A stretch of 64,000 bases of DNA from Mesorhizobium qingshengii (GCF_027563465.1 NZ_JAPFQA010000011.1:124001-188000); one strand, 5' to 3'; shown: positions 32,438 to 41,399, numbered from the stretch's first letter. Notes: a model not told the origin generated them from the sequence alone. Translations and numbers: made by a program.

Positions 32438-33933
32438 TGGAACCAATCGTCCGCCTGGAGAACGTCACCAAGACTTATCGCGGCGTGCCGGCCGTGAAGA
32501 ACGTCACCTTCGACCTGCGCAAGGGCGAGATCCACGCGCTGCTCGGCGAGAACGGCGCCGGCAAATCGACACTGACCAAGATCATCGCCGGCGTGGTCGA
32601 CGCCACCTCCGGCAAGATGTTCCACAAAGGCGCCGAGATCGCCTACACCTCGCCGCATGCGGCGCTTGAAGCCGGCATCGCCATGGTGTTTCAGGAAACC
32701 AGCTTGGTGCCGTCGATGACGGTGGCGCAGAACCTCTATCTCGGCACCGAAAAGTTCCTCAACCGTTTGCGCGGCACCTATATCTCGGCGCAGCAGTTCC
32801 TGCAGTCGCTGAACTTCCCCGTCGACCCCAACGCCATGGTGGCGACGCTGGGCGCGGCCAAGCGGCAGATGGTCGAGATCGCGCGCGCCGTGCACCACAA
32901 TGCCGAAATCATCATCTTCGACGAGCCGACGGCGACGCTTACGCCGGAAGAAAAGCGCCACTTCTTCGCGTTGATCCGGCGGCTGAAGGCGGGTGGCGTT
33001 TCGATCGTCTTCATCAGCCACGCGCTGGAAGAAGCGCTGATGATCGCCGATCGCATCACCATCCTGCGCGATGGCGAGCTGGTCATCACCGACGACACGT
33101 CCGCCTTCGACCGCGACAGGATCGTCGCCGCCATGGTCGGGCGCACATTGTCGGGACAGATCTACCGGCAACGCGATGAGGCAAAGCTGCGCAAGGCCGG
33201 CAAGAAAGTGCTGTCGGTGCAGGACATTTCGATGAGCAACGTCGTGCGCAACAACTCCTTCTCGATCTTCGAAGGTCAGATCACCGGCGTGTTCGGGCTG
33301 ATCGGCTCGGGCCGCACCGAGACGTTCAAGATCGTCTCCGGCATCTACAAGCGCGATTTCCTGCGCGGCGGCGCCATCGAACTGGACGACAGGCCCGTGC
33401 GCTATCTCGTGCCGAGCGAGGCGGTGGCCGACGGCATCGTCTATGTCACCGAGGACCGCAAGAGCGAAGGCATTTTCGAGACGATGGGCATCGCCGAGAA
33501 CCTGTTCGGCGGGCTGTTGGCGGCCGGCCGCGAAAAGGCCTGGGTGATCAACGCGCAGGAGATGCGCGCGCTCTCGGCCGAATGGACGAAGACGCTAAAC
33601 ATCAAGGCGATCAACGACAATGCGCGCGTCGTCGAGCTTTCCGGCGGCAACCAGCAGAAGGTTGTGATCGGCAAGGGGCTGGTGCAGAAGCCGCGCATCG
33701 TCATCTTCGACGAGCCGACGCGCGGCGTCGATGTCGGCGCTATCGCCGAGATCCACCAGATCATCAACCGGCTGGCCGACGAAGGTCTCGCCGTCGTCGT
33801 CATCTCGTCCTACCTGCCGGAGATCATGAACCTGTCCGACCGTATCCTGGTCTGCCGACAAGGCCGCATCGTCGAGGAGTTTTCGCCGGCGGAGGCGACG
33901 GAGGAGAAGATAATGTACGCGGCCGTGCACTAG
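32437..33933 (+). CDS. CUT2 ABC transporter ATPase (RbsA-type, two domains)
   Basis: A 498-residue tandem ATPase. Domain 1: Walker A GENGAGKST, Walker B IIIFDEPTATLT, with a degenerate signature TLGAAKRQMVEIAR. Domain 2: the usual RbsA-type degenerate Walker A GLIGSGRTE, canonical signature LSGGNQQKVVIGK and Walker B VIFDEPTRGVDVG. Thus one composite site is complete. It begins on the last base of the propeller gene's stop (TGATG) and powers both permeases. Confidence 0.9.
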   Translation: MEPIVRLENVTKTYRGVPAVKNVTFDLRKGEIHALLGENGAGKSTLTKIIAGVVDATSGKMFHKGAEIAYTSPHAALEAGIAMVFQETSLVPSMTVAQNLYLGTEKFLNRLRGTYISAQQFLQSLNFPVDPNAMVATLGAAKRQMVEIARAVHHNAEIIIFDEPTATLTPEEKRHFFALIRRLKAGGVSIVFISHALEEALMIADRITILRDGELVITDDTSAFDRDRIVAAMVGRTLSGQIYRQRDEAKLRKAGKKVLSVQDISMSNVVRNNSFSIFEGQITGVFGLIGSGRTETFKIVSGIYKRDFLRGGAIELDDRPVRYLVPSEAVADGIVYVTEDRKSEGIFETMGIAENLFGGLLAAGREKAWVINAQEMRALSAEWTKTLNIKAINDNARVVELSGGNQQKVVIGKGLVQKPRIVIFDEPTRGVDVGAIAEIHQIINRLADEGLAVVVISSYLPEIMNLSDRILVCRQGRIVEEFSPAEATEEKIMYAAVH

Positions 33934-33992
33934 GTTGCTGTCTGGTGCTTAGTGGTGCGTATACGTTGGCAATTGGCGAAAACGCCTATCCC

Positions 33993-34177
33993 TTCGTCAT
34001 CCTGGGGCGAAGCAAGGACCGAAGCGACGCGGCGCAGACCCCAGGATCCATGCCGGGGCTCCTGAGCGTTGCTGCGGTGCGGAATCTACTCCGCTGCACT
34101 CTACGGCTGATGTCTCGGCATGGATCCCAGGGTCTCCGCGACGGCGCTTCGCGCCTGCTTCGCCGAGGGATGACGAA
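33993..34177. repeat. Long imperfect inverted repeat (MITE-like intergenic element)
   Basis: A 185-nt element with arms of about 60 nt. The left arm begins TTCGTCATCCTGGGGCGAAG and ends CAGGATCCATGCC; the right arm begins GGCATGGATCCCAGGGTCT and ends CGAGGGATGACGAA. The arms are near-perfect inverse copies. Similar palindromes are dispersed in Mesorhizobium genomes. No ORF is inside. It follows the ABC operon and may form its mRNA 3' end. Confidence 0.8.
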
Positions 34178-34271
34178 GTTTAGGTGCTTCGGCCAACCTT
34201 CAAGGTTCATGCGTTATTGCGCGCCAAAAACCGAGTCAAAAAAGCTGGTTAGCCATCTTTGCTCGATACCT

Positions 34272-34302
34272 GATTCAACGACCTGATCCATCGATTCAAC
34301 GA
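34272..34302 (+). promoter_or_regulatory. Direct repeat GATTCAACGA upstream of the AhpD-like gene
   Basis: Two identical 10-mers GATTCAACGA start at 34272 and 34293, exactly 21 bp (two helical turns) apart, just before the ribosome site AAAGGAAA. They may be regulator half sites or a short slipped duplication. Confidence 0.35.
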
Positions 34303-34313
34303 AAGGAAACCCC

Positions 34314-34724
34314 ATGGCCACCACAAGACTTCTCAGCGATGCCGAGGTCGAAGAAATCCCAGCCGTGAAGGCGGTGTTCGACGACATCCGTGCGACGCGC
34401 AAATCCGATTTCGTCAACAATTTCTGGCGTGGGCTGGCCAATGATCCCCCAGCGCTGAAGCGGATCTGGGAACAATTGAAGGTGGTGATGGTGGCCGACA
34501 GCGCCATCGACCCACTCACCAAGGAGATGATCTACATCGCGGTGTCGACCGCCAATGGTTGTTCGTATTGCGTCCACTCGCACACGGCAGCGGCCCGAGC
34601 CAAGGGCATGACCGACGCACAGCATGGCGAACTGGTGTCGATCATCGGCCTAGCGGGGCAGACCAATCATCTGGTCACTGCGATGCAGATCCCGGTCGAT
34701 CCACAGTTCGAGGTGAAGAGCTGA
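34314..34724 (+). CDS. Carboxymuconolactone decarboxylase/AhpD-like protein
   Basis: A 136-residue helical protein of the CMD/AhpD family. The redox motif C83-S-Y-C86 followed by VHSH (NGCSYCVHSHTAAARAKG) matches the peroxidase-reductase type with the CxxC..H relay. Such proteins form hexamers and protect against peroxides or alkylhydroperoxides. AAAGGAAA gives a clear start at ATG 34314. It stands alone on this strand, between the ABC operon and the convergent Mo-hydroxylase operon. Confidence 0.85.
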   Translation: MATTRLLSDAEVEEIPAVKAVFDDIRATRKSDFVNNFWRGLANDPPALKRIWEQLKVVMVADSAIDPLTKEMIYIAVSTANGCSYCVHSHTAAARAKGMTDAQHGELVSIIGLAGQTNHLVTAMQIPVDPQFEVKS

Positions 34725-34733
34725 AACGCCTGT

Positions 34734-34755
34734 CCTTCTCCCACAGGGGAGAAGG
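34734..34755. terminator. Bidirectional hairpin between convergent genes
   Basis: CCTTCTCCC and GGGAGAAGG form a 9-bp stem at 34734-34755 with a short ACAG loop, between the stop of the AhpD-like gene and the stop of the amidohydrolase gene. There is no T-run; it resembles common rhizobial intergenic hairpins and may end both transcripts. Confidence 0.45.
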
Positions 34756-34766
34756 GAAGTGCGCTC

Positions 34767-35657
34767 CTACACCGGCCTGTAAACGCGGTCCGCCGTGTTC
34801 CAGAAAATATCCGCCTCTGCCGCCGCGCCGTGCTTCGCCACCGCTTCCCGGTGCGCCTTGATCAGCTCGGCGTGGCTGGTCCACAATTTCTCGATCGGGA
34901 AGTTCGAACCGAACATCAGGTGGTCGCTGCCAAGGATGTCGATCGCATTGTCGACGATGTAGGCGATCAGCGCCGGATCGTTGCAGTGGACGAAGGTGCC
35001 GAGGCCGGACAGCTTGGCATGGAAATTGGGCGCCGCTGACAGCGTGCGCAGGCCTGCCTTCCACGCTTCCGCCGCCTCCGGTTCCATGCTGGTCAGCATG
35101 CCGGCGTGGGTGAGGATGAAATTGGTCCGCGGATTCTCGCCGACAAGGGTAAGGCCGTCCTTCATCTGCGCCGGGAAAAGCTGCAGGTCGAAGGATAGGC
35201 CATAGTCCTTCAACCGCGCCACATTGGCGCGTACCTTCGGGTCGATGACCTGGTCGGCCGAGGCGGCGAAGCGGAAGGCCGGAGTCTCGTGCCAATGCAG
35301 TTGCATGCGCACGCCGCGCAGCAGCGGGTATTTTTTCAGCCGGTCGATCTGGGGACGAACATCGTCCACCGTCATGTCGGCATAACCCACAATGGCGTGC
35401 GGCCAGCCGGTCTCGTCGGCGGTCTTCTGCAGGAAGGCGACTTCCTTCTCGAAATCCTCCTTGGCCCAGTTGGTCTGGACATAGACGGCCTTCTCGACGC
35501 CGGCGCCCTGCTGATCGGCCAGAAATTCCTCGATCGGGTAGTCGCGGCGGATCGGCTCGTAAGGGCCGAAGATGCGCGGCACCATCGGTCCGACCAGCCA
35601 GGGCTGGTCCTGCCGGCGCCAGATGTGGAAATGCGCGTCGATGGCTTTCTGCATCAT
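34767..35657 (-). CDS. Amidohydrolase-2 family metal hydrolase
   Basis: A 296-residue TIM-barrel hydrolase. The metal motif near the N-terminus is AIDAHFHIW (HxH), the barrel Hiss include RMQLHWHETPAF, FILTHAGML, and the C-terminal Asp region is FGSNFPIEKLW. This subgroup includes lactonases such as fuconolactonase and 2-pyrone-4,6-dicarboxylate hydrolase. It is last in a minus-strand operon after the CoxE-like gene (4-nt overlap), so it may hydrolyse the product of the Mo-hydroxylase. Start at ATG 35657. Confidence 0.85.
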   Translation of the reverse strand: MMQKAIDAHFHIWRRQDQPWLVGPMVPRIFGPYEPIRRDYPIEEFLADQQGAGVEKAVYVQTNWAKEDFEKEVAFLQKTADETGWPHAIVGYADMTVDDVRPQIDRLKKYPLLRGVRMQLHWHETPAFRFAASADQVIDPKVRANVARLKDYGLSFDLQLFPAQMKDGLTLVGENPRTNFILTHAGMLTSMEPEAAEAWKAGLRTLSAAPNFHAKLSGLGTFVHCNDPALIAYIVDNAIDILGSDHLMFGSNFPIEKLWTSHAELIKAHREAVAKHGAAAEADIFWNTADRVYRPV

Positions 35658-36781
35658 GAAACCCTCTTCCAGATTGCCGCCGCCGCTGGAGCCGGGCGGG
35701 CAAGCGACAGGATGAAATCGGTGAGACCGGCGAGCGACGAGCCGTCGACGAGATCGTCGAGCACTGGCAGGATGGCGCGAAGTGCCGCCGTTGCCGGCCG
35801 GAAGCGTGGGTCGCCAGCCAACGGTGTCGCCAACGAGAGCCGGAAGGCGCGGGCGCTCAGCCGGCGCATCGCCGTCTCCAGTTCGGCATGATCGCCGCGC
35901 TCCAGCGCGTCGGACAGGATGACGACGGCGGCACCGCGCGCGAAGGCCGAGAAGCGCGGCACCGAGAGGAAGGCCAGCAGGGTTGGCCCCATTCGGGTGC
36001 CACCGTCCCAATCGTCGACCAGGGCTGCCGCACGCGCCAGCGCCTGGTCGCGGTCGCGGATGCGCAGCGCTGATGTGATGCGGGTCAGCCGTGTGCCGAA
36101 GGTGAAGATCTCGACGCGATCCCCGCCTTGCACGGCGGCATGGGCGAGCTTGAGATAGTCCGCTGTGTGCAGTCTCATCGAGCCGGAGACGTCGATCATC
36201 AGCAGCAGCTTGCGCGGCACGGTCTGACGGCGGCGCAGCAGCGGCGAGGGGACGTCGCCATCGGCGCTGACGATTTCCCTGAGCGACCGGCGCAGGTCGA
36301 GCTTGCCGCGCGCGTGCGTGCGTGCGGTGCGGAAGGAGCGGCGGGCGGGCAGGGCGGAGGCGAGCTTGCGTTGAAAACCGGTCAGCCTGTCGTCGTCGCG
36401 CTGGAAGTCGCGCGTGCTCAGCTGTTCGGCGCCGGAGGACAGTTCGCCACCTTCCTGCAGGCTGACCACCTCGATCTCTTCCTGATCCGAGCCGCCATCA
36501 TCCTTGATACGGGTTTCCTCGTCGGCGTCGCCTTCGACCACGGCCGATGCGTTGCCGTAGAAATGGCTTTGGAAATGCGCCTCGAATTCGTCGCGGCGGT
36601 CAGGTGGCGGCGCGAGCGTGGCAAGGGCGGCCTCGCGGATATCGGCCATCGAGCGGGGTCCGAGCAATGTCACCGCCTGCATGAAGCCTGACACCTGCTC
36701 GGGCGCGACGGCAAAGCCGTAGCGGCGCAGCAGCCGCCCGAAACCGAGGAAGGGCCCGGCGGCGTGCGGCAGGGCGCTCAC
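35654..36781 (-). CDS. coxE: CoxE-like von Willebrand factor A protein
   Basis: A 375-residue protein. The first ~200 residues are charged and helical with an acidic patch (DADEETRIKDDGGSDQEEIE). The C-terminal VWA domain has the metal-adhesion motif DVSGSM in PRKLLLMIDVSGSMRLHTAD and a WDGGTRMG segment supplying the threonine. GTG 36781 overlaps the preceding ATPase stop (GTGA). In CO dehydrogenase operons CoxD and CoxE work together to mature the Mo active site; the same is inferred here. Confidence 0.85.
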   Translation of the reverse strand: MSALPHAAGPFLGFGRLLRRYGFAVAPEQVSGFMQAVTLLGPRSMADIREAALATLAPPPDRRDEFEAHFQSHFYGNASAVVEGDADEETRIKDDGGSDQEEIEVVSLQEGGELSSGAEQLSTRDFQRDDDRLTGFQRKLASALPARRSFRTARTHARGKLDLRRSLREIVSADGDVPSPLLRRRQTVPRKLLLMIDVSGSMRLHTADYLKLAHAAVQGGDRVEIFTFGTRLTRITSALRIRDRDQALARAAALVDDWDGGTRMGPTLLAFLSVPRFSAFARGAAVVILSDALERGDHAELETAMRRLSARAFRLSLATPLAGDPRFRPATAALRAILPVLDDLVDGSSLAGLTDFILSLARPAPAAAAIWKRVS

Positions 36782-37659
36782 GCCAGGGCCTCCTCGACGA
36801 TCCGGCCGAGCTCCGGCGCGATGTAGGAGAGGTCTTCCTCGTCCTTGATGAGCACGCCGATGGCGCGGCGGAACGCTTCCGGCCAAGGACTGCCGCCCTT
36901 TTCCAGGATAGTGGCGGCATTGGCCCATTCGACTGCCTCGGCGATGCCGGGCGGCTTGGCGAGCGGCCGGGCACGGATGGTTTGCACGGCAGCCGCGACC
37001 GCGCGTGCGGTGGCTTGCGCGACATCGCCGGCGCGCAGCATGATGATGGCGGCCTCACGCTCGGCGTCGGGATAGCCGATCCAGTGATAGACGCAGCGGC
37101 GGCGTAGCGCCTCGGCCAGTTCCCGGGTGCGGTTCGAGGTCAGGATGACGATCGGCTGCGAGGCGGCGCGGATGGTGCCGCGTTCAGGGATGCTGATCTG
37201 GAAATCGGAGAGGAATTCGAGCAGCAGGGCTTCGAATTCATGGTCGGAACGGTCGATCTCGTCGACCAGCAGCACGCGTTGCTCCGGCGCCCTCAGCACC
37301 TGCAGCAGCGGCCGGGCGATCAGGAAACGGTCGTCATAGATGTCGATTTCCTTATCGCCGGCATGGCGGATGGCGAGCAACTGGCGCTGGTAGTTCCATT
37401 CGTAGAGCGCGTGCGCGGCATCGATGCCTTCATAGCATTGCAGCCGCACCAGGTCGCGGCCGAGCAGACTGGCGATCGCCTTGGCCGCTTCGGTCTTGCC
37501 GACGCCCGGCGCGCCTTCGAGCAGCAGGGGCTTGCCCAGCCGGATGGCCAGGAAGATGGCGGTGGCCAGGCTCTCATCGGCCAGATAGCGCGAGGCGGCG
37601 AGGTGCTGCGCCACCGCCTCCGGCGAGGTCGCGACAGTCTCGGCGTTTACCTCGGGCAT
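36778..37659 (-). CDS. coxD: MoxR/CoxD-like AAA+ ATPase
   Basis: A 293-residue AAA+ protein with Walker A LLEGAPGVGKTEAAK, Walker B VLLVDEIDRSDHEFEALLLE, sensor-1 IVILTSNRTREL and an arginine finger region ALRRRCVYHWIGYP. It is the CoxD-type chaperone ATPase that, with CoxE, helps assemble the molybdenum site. ATG 37659 is 8 nt after the upstream stop; a TTG at 37671 overlaps that stop and is an alternative start. Confidence 0.85.
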   Translation of the reverse strand: MPEVNAETVATSPEAVAQHLAASRYLADESLATAIFLAIRLGKPLLLEGAPGVGKTEAAKAIASLLGRDLVRLQCYEGIDAAHALYEWNYQRQLLAIRHAGDKEIDIYDDRFLIARPLLQVLRAPEQRVLLVDEIDRSDHEFEALLLEFLSDFQISIPERGTIRAASQPIVILTSNRTRELAEALRRRCVYHWIGYPDAEREAAIIMLRAGDVAQATARAVAAAVQTIRARPLAKPPGIAEAVEWANAATILEKGGSPWPEAFRRAIGVLIKDEEDLSYIAPELGRIVEEALA

Positions 37660-37667
37660 GTCAGCGC

Positions 37668-38672
37668 TCAATTCGGTGCTTGCGCCTTGAGCGCGCGCAG
37701 GATGCGTTCCGGTGTGATCGGCAGCGTGTCGATGCGCACGCCGACCGCGTCGAAGACGGCATTGGCGACCGCTGGAATCTGCGGATTGGCGCACATTTCG
37801 CCCGGTCCCTTGGCGCCGTAAGGTCCGTCGGCGGAAGGCCGTTCCAGCACGATGATCTCGGTTTCGGCAAGATCGCCGGGACCCGGCATCAAATACTGGT
37901 TGAAGTCGGTGCCGCCATGGTCGCGGTTGGGGTAGTAGGGCTCGGTCGTCTCGTAGAGCGCGTGGCTGATGCCCATCCACGAGCCGCCGACGAGCTGCTG
38001 CTCGACCATTTTCGGGTTCAGCGCGCGGCCGATCTCGAAAATGTTCTTGACCGTCAGCACGGTGACTTCGCCGGTCTCGTCGTCGACCTCGACTTCGGCG
38101 ACAGTGCAGGCATGCGCATAGCAGGTCGACGGCTTCATCGCGCCGGTCTCCTTCTCCGGATAGGAACGCGGGATCAGGAACATGCCGCGGCCAGAGATCG
38201 AGCGGCCGCGCTTGAAATGCGCCGACAGCGCGACATCGAAGACCGAGATCGATCTCTGCGGGGCGCCCTTGACCAGGATGTTGCCCTGGCCGTCGGTCTC
38301 GAGGTCGGAGGCGTTGACTTCCAGTTCTTCGGCCGCCACTTCCAGCATCACCTGGCGGGCTTCCCTGGCCGCCTGGATGACGGCATTGCCGGCGCGGTGC
38401 GTGCCGCGTGAGGCAAAGGTGCCCATGCAGTGCGGGCCGGTGTCGGTGTCGGCGGTGTCGACGACGACGCGGTCGGTCGGCACGCCGATCGTCTCGGCGC
38501 AGATCTGCGCCATGATCTGCTTCATGCCCTGGCCGAGATCGACCGATGACAGCGTCACCATGAAATTGCCGGTCGGTGTCGAGTGGACCAGCGCCTGGGT
38601 CGGATCGCCGCCGAGATTCATGCCGGTAGGATAGTTGATCGCGGCGACGCCGCGTCCGCGTCTGATCGCCAT
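37668..38672 (-). CDS. Molybdenum hydroxylase large subunit, C-terminal half (separate gene)
   Basis: A 334-residue protein matching the C-terminal molybdopterin-binding half of XDH/CoxL enzymes: VTLSSVDLGQGMKQIMAQIC (Moco-binding GQG loop), HCMGTFASRGTHRAGNAV, FEIGRALNPKMVEQQLVGG and the catalytic-Glu region GAKGPGEMCANPQIPAVANA. It starts as TGA-A-ATG, 2 nt after the stop of the N-terminal half, with GGGAGC upstream. Split large subunits are known, for example in nicotinate dehydrogenase (NdhL/NdhM). Confidence 0.85.
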   Translation of the reverse strand: MAIRRGRGVAAINYPTGMNLGGDPTQALVHSTPTGNFMVTLSSVDLGQGMKQIMAQICAETIGVPTDRVVVDTADTDTGPHCMGTFASRGTHRAGNAVIQAAREARQVMLEVAAEELEVNASDLETDGQGNILVKGAPQRSISVFDVALSAHFKRGRSISGRGMFLIPRSYPEKETGAMKPSTCYAHACTVAEVEVDDETGEVTVLTVKNIFEIGRALNPKMVEQQLVGGSWMGISHALYETTEPYYPNRDHGGTDFNQYLMPGPGDLAETEIIVLERPSADGPYGAKGPGEMCANPQIPAVANAVFDAVGVRIDTLPITPERILRALKAQAPN

Positions 38673-38673
38673 T

Positions 38674-40041
38674 TCAAGCTCCCTTCGCGTAGGAGGACAT
38701 CGTCATGTACTTCTCCGCCACGGGCCAGTTGGCGGCGCGCGAGGCTTCCTGCATGCATTCGATCAGCGCCGCTCCCTCGGTCGGCTGGCGATGCGCCTTC
38801 ATGTCACCGTCGCGATAGGCGTTGATGAAGCGGAATTCGAGCGGGTCCATGCCGATCAGCCGCGCCAGCTTGTCCATCTGCACTTCCAGCGCGAAGTCGC
38901 CGATGGTGACGCCGAAGCCGCGCATGGCGGAGGAGGGCGTGCGGTTGGTGTAGACGCAATAGGTGTCGATCCAGACATTGGGGATCGTGTAGGGGCCGGG
39001 GTAATGCCCGGCGCCTTTCTGCGCGCCATACGGCGAGTGGCGCGAATAGGCGCCGGCATCGGTATAGCCGGTGACTTTGCGGGCGACGATGCGGCCGTCC
39101 TTCATGACGCCGTCCTTGATGACGACCTTTTCGGCCGCGCGGGGTGACGATATCTGCATCTCCTCCTCGCGGCTGTAGATGAAGGAGACCGGCCGGCCGG
39201 TCAGCTTGGCGCCGAGGATGGCGATCGGCTCGACGATGACGTCGACCTTGCCGCCAAAGCCGCCGCCGACGGTGCCGCCGACGAAATGCAGCTTGTTGCC
39301 GGGCATCTGCAGGATGATCGAGGCATTGTCGAGGGTGAAGAACATCGCCTGCGTGTTGGTGTAGCAGGTGAAGCGGTCATTGCCCTCGGGCGCGACGACG
39401 CAGCCGGTGGTCTCGGTCGGTGCATGCTCGATGGGCGAGGACTGGTAGCTTTGCTCCAGCACATAATCGGCGCCGGCAAAGCCCGCCTCGACATCGCCGA
39501 AGCGCACCTTGCGGCACTCGCCACTGTCATAAAGGTAGTAGTTCTGGCCGTGATATTCGTTGACCAGCGGCGCGCCGGGCTTCAGCGCTTCCTCCATGTC
39601 GAAGACGGCCGGCAGCACCTCATAGTCGATCTTGACCTTGGCCGCCGCCTCCTGCGCCGCGCGCTCGGTCTCGGCCAGCACCGCCACCACGGCCTCGCCC
39701 TTCCAGCGCACCTTGCCGTCCGCCAGCACCGTCTCGTCCTCCGGCCCGATCTGGATCAGGATCAGGATGGTGTAGACATTGTGCGGCACGTCCCTGGCGG
39801 TCAGAATTTTCACCACGCCCGGATGTTTCTCGGCCTCCGACGTGTCGATCGAGCGGATGCGGGCATGGTGATGCGGGCTGCGCACCATCTTCAGGTGCAG
39901 CATGCCGGGGAAATTGCGGTCGGCGAAAAAGGCGGTCTTGCCGGTGACATGGCCGGGCGAATCCGAACGGGCCCTCGGCTGGCCGATCTCGTGCAGATCG
40001 TCCTTGCGCACATCGGCGAAGTAGTTCTTGCGCAGTTCCAT
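38674..40041 (-). CDS. Molybdenum hydroxylase large subunit, N-terminal half
   Basis: A 455-residue protein with the aldehyde-oxidase a/b hammerhead domain (GQPRARSDSPGHVTGKTAFF; VVKILTARDVPHNVYT) and the first molybdopterin-binding part: HFVGGTVGGGFGGKVDVIVE (pterin-loop GGGFGG) and TPSSAMRGFGVTIGDFALEV with the conserved RGFG. The AMRGFG motif is XDH-like; the CO dehydrogenase selenocysteine-type loop VAYRCSFR is absent. The frame stops cleanly with A-KGA before the C-terminal half; the join is a gene boundary, not a frameshift. Confidence 0.85.
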   Translation of the reverse strand: MELRKNYFADVRKDDLHEIGQPRARSDSPGHVTGKTAFFADRNFPGMLHLKMVRSPHHHARIRSIDTSEAEKHPGVVKILTARDVPHNVYTILILIQIGPEDETVLADGKVRWKGEAVVAVLAETERAAQEAAAKVKIDYEVLPAVFDMEEALKPGAPLVNEYHGQNYYLYDSGECRKVRFGDVEAGFAGADYVLEQSYQSSPIEHAPTETTGCVVAPEGNDRFTCYTNTQAMFFTLDNASIILQMPGNKLHFVGGTVGGGFGGKVDVIVEPIAILGAKLTGRPVSFIYSREEEMQISSPRAAEKVVIKDGVMKDGRIVARKVTGYTDAGAYSRHSPYGAQKGAGHYPGPYTIPNVWIDTYCVYTNRTPSSAMRGFGVTIGDFALEVQMDKLARLIGMDPLEFRFINAYRDGDMKAHRQPTEGAALIECMQEASRAANWPVAEKYMTMSSYAKGA

Positions 40042-40053
40042 GGTTGCTTCCCC

Positions 40054-40536
40054 TCAGGCGGCGTTCTGCGAATTGGAGCGGGCCGCAAGCAGCACCGCCT
40101 GGATGATTGGCTCGTAGCCGGTGCAGCGGCAGATGTTGCCCGACAGTGCCTCGACCACCTCCTCGCGGCTGGGATTGGGCGTGTGGTCGAGCAGCACCCT
40201 GGCGGCCATGATCATGCCCGGCGTGCAGAAACCGCATTGCGTGGCGAAGGTGTCGAGGAAGGCGCGCTGCAGGGGATGCAGGACGCCGCCTTCCGAAAGC
40301 CCTGAAGTGGTGGAGATGGCAGCGCCATTGCAGGTCTCGGCCAGCGTCAGGCAGGAGAGCCTGAGCTCGCCATCGATGATGACGGAGCAGGCGCCGCAGG
40401 TGCCCTGATGGCAGCCGCCTTTCGGCGAGGTGTCGCCGATCTTGTCGCGCAAGGCGTTGAGCAGCGTCGTGCCGCTTTCGATGAATTCGGCTTTTTCAGA
40501 ACCGTTGAGCGTGAATTGAACCGGGACCTTTGCCAT
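40054..40536 (-). CDS. Molybdenum hydroxylase [2Fe-2S] small subunit
   Basis: A 160-residue protein with both iron-sulfur clusters. The plant-type cluster is GGCHQGTCGACSVIIDG plus a later Cys in RLSCLTL; the second domain has CGFCTPGMIMAARVLL and NICRCTGYEPIIQAVL. AAGGAGG upstream gives a perfect ribosome site for ATG 40536. It passes electrons from the Mo site to FAD. Confidence 0.95.
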   Translation of the reverse strand: MAKVPVQFTLNGSEKAEFIESGTTLLNALRDKIGDTSPKGGCHQGTCGACSVIIDGELRLSCLTLAETCNGAAISTTSGLSEGGVLHPLQRAFLDTFATQCGFCTPGMIMAARVLLDHTPNPSREEVVEALSGNICRCTGYEPIIQAVLLAARSNSQNAA

Positions 40537-40591
40537 GTTTCCTCCTTGCGCGCCTGCCCCGCAGGGCAAGCGCGCGCCCCCCGACAGGTGA

Positions 40592-41386
40592 TTAGCTGAG
40601 CAACAGCCGGCGCAGATGGACCGGCAGGACTTCCGCGCGATACCAGGCGCTGGCGATCGGATCGGTGATCGGCGCGGTGCCTTCACCGGCGGCGGCCAGC
40701 ACCGGTGCGATGCCGTCCTGGTCAAGCCTCCTGCCGAGCAGCGCCTTCTCCGCCGCCTTGGCGCGCATTGGCCGGTCGGCCATGCAGCCAAGCGCGATCC
40801 GCGCCGAGGACACGGTGCCGTCGCCGGCCTGTTCGAGCATGGCGGCGATGCTGAGCACCGAGATGCCTTTCGGCTTGACCCGCGAAACCTTCAGGAAGCG
40901 AAAATCGCCAACCTTCGGAAGCGTGAAGCCGACCGAGGTGACGATGGCGCGGCTGCCGTCCCGCTTGGCCAGAAAGGTCTCGATCGGCGTTTCGCCATCG
41001 TCGGTACTGACCGTGGCGCCAAGCGCCAGCAGGGCGACAGCGAAATCGCCATAGGGTGCCGGTGCGAACAAATTGCCACCGACGGTCGCCATGTTGCGGA
41101 TCGCCGGGCCACCGACGGCGCGGGCGGCCCTGGCAAGGGTGCCGAGGTCCGGATGGCGGGCGATCGCCGCCATCGTCACCGAAGCGCCGATGCGGACCTT
41201 GCCGCCTGTCACGGTGATGGCCGACAGGGCCGGATCGGTCGAGCGGACGAGACCGGAGACCGAGATATTGCCTTCATTGGCCGCGCGGACCACGAGTGTA
41301 CCCCCGCCAAGATAGCGCGTGCCAGCGGCCTTCAGCGCTACGTTCGCGTCTTTCACCGTAGCAAAAGTTTGCAGTGCTAGCGCCAT
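40592..41386 (-). CDS. Molybdenum hydroxylase FAD subunit
   Basis: A 264-residue CoxM/XdhB-like flavoprotein. FAD-binding segments are TRYLGGGTLVVRAANEGNIS (the AGGT/D loop) and IRNMATVGGNLFAPAPYGDF (TVGGN loop). It lies between the CoxG-like and iron-sulfur genes in a coxG-M-S-L-L'-D-E order. The electron acceptor is probably NAD or quinone; this is not visible in sequence. Confidence 0.9.
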   Translation of the reverse strand: MALALQTFATVKDANVALKAAGTRYLGGGTLVVRAANEGNISVSGLVRSTDPALSAITVTGGKVRIGASVTMAAIARHPDLGTLARAARAVGGPAIRNMATVGGNLFAPAPYGDFAVALLALGATVSTDDGETPIETFLAKRDGSRAIVTSVGFTLPKVGDFRFLKVSRVKPKGISVLSIAAMLEQAGDGTVSSARIALGCMADRPMRAKAAEKALLGRRLDQDGIAPVLAAAGEGTAPITDPIASAWYRAEVLPVHLRRLLLS

Positions 41387-41399
41387 GGCCTGGCTCCTG

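Noticed and set aside
38670..38680. Frameshift or nonsense mutation splitting the Mo-hydroxylase large subunit
   Set aside because: The second gene has its own ribosome site and start 2 nt after the stop, and the break falls at a natural domain border known to be split in other enzymes.
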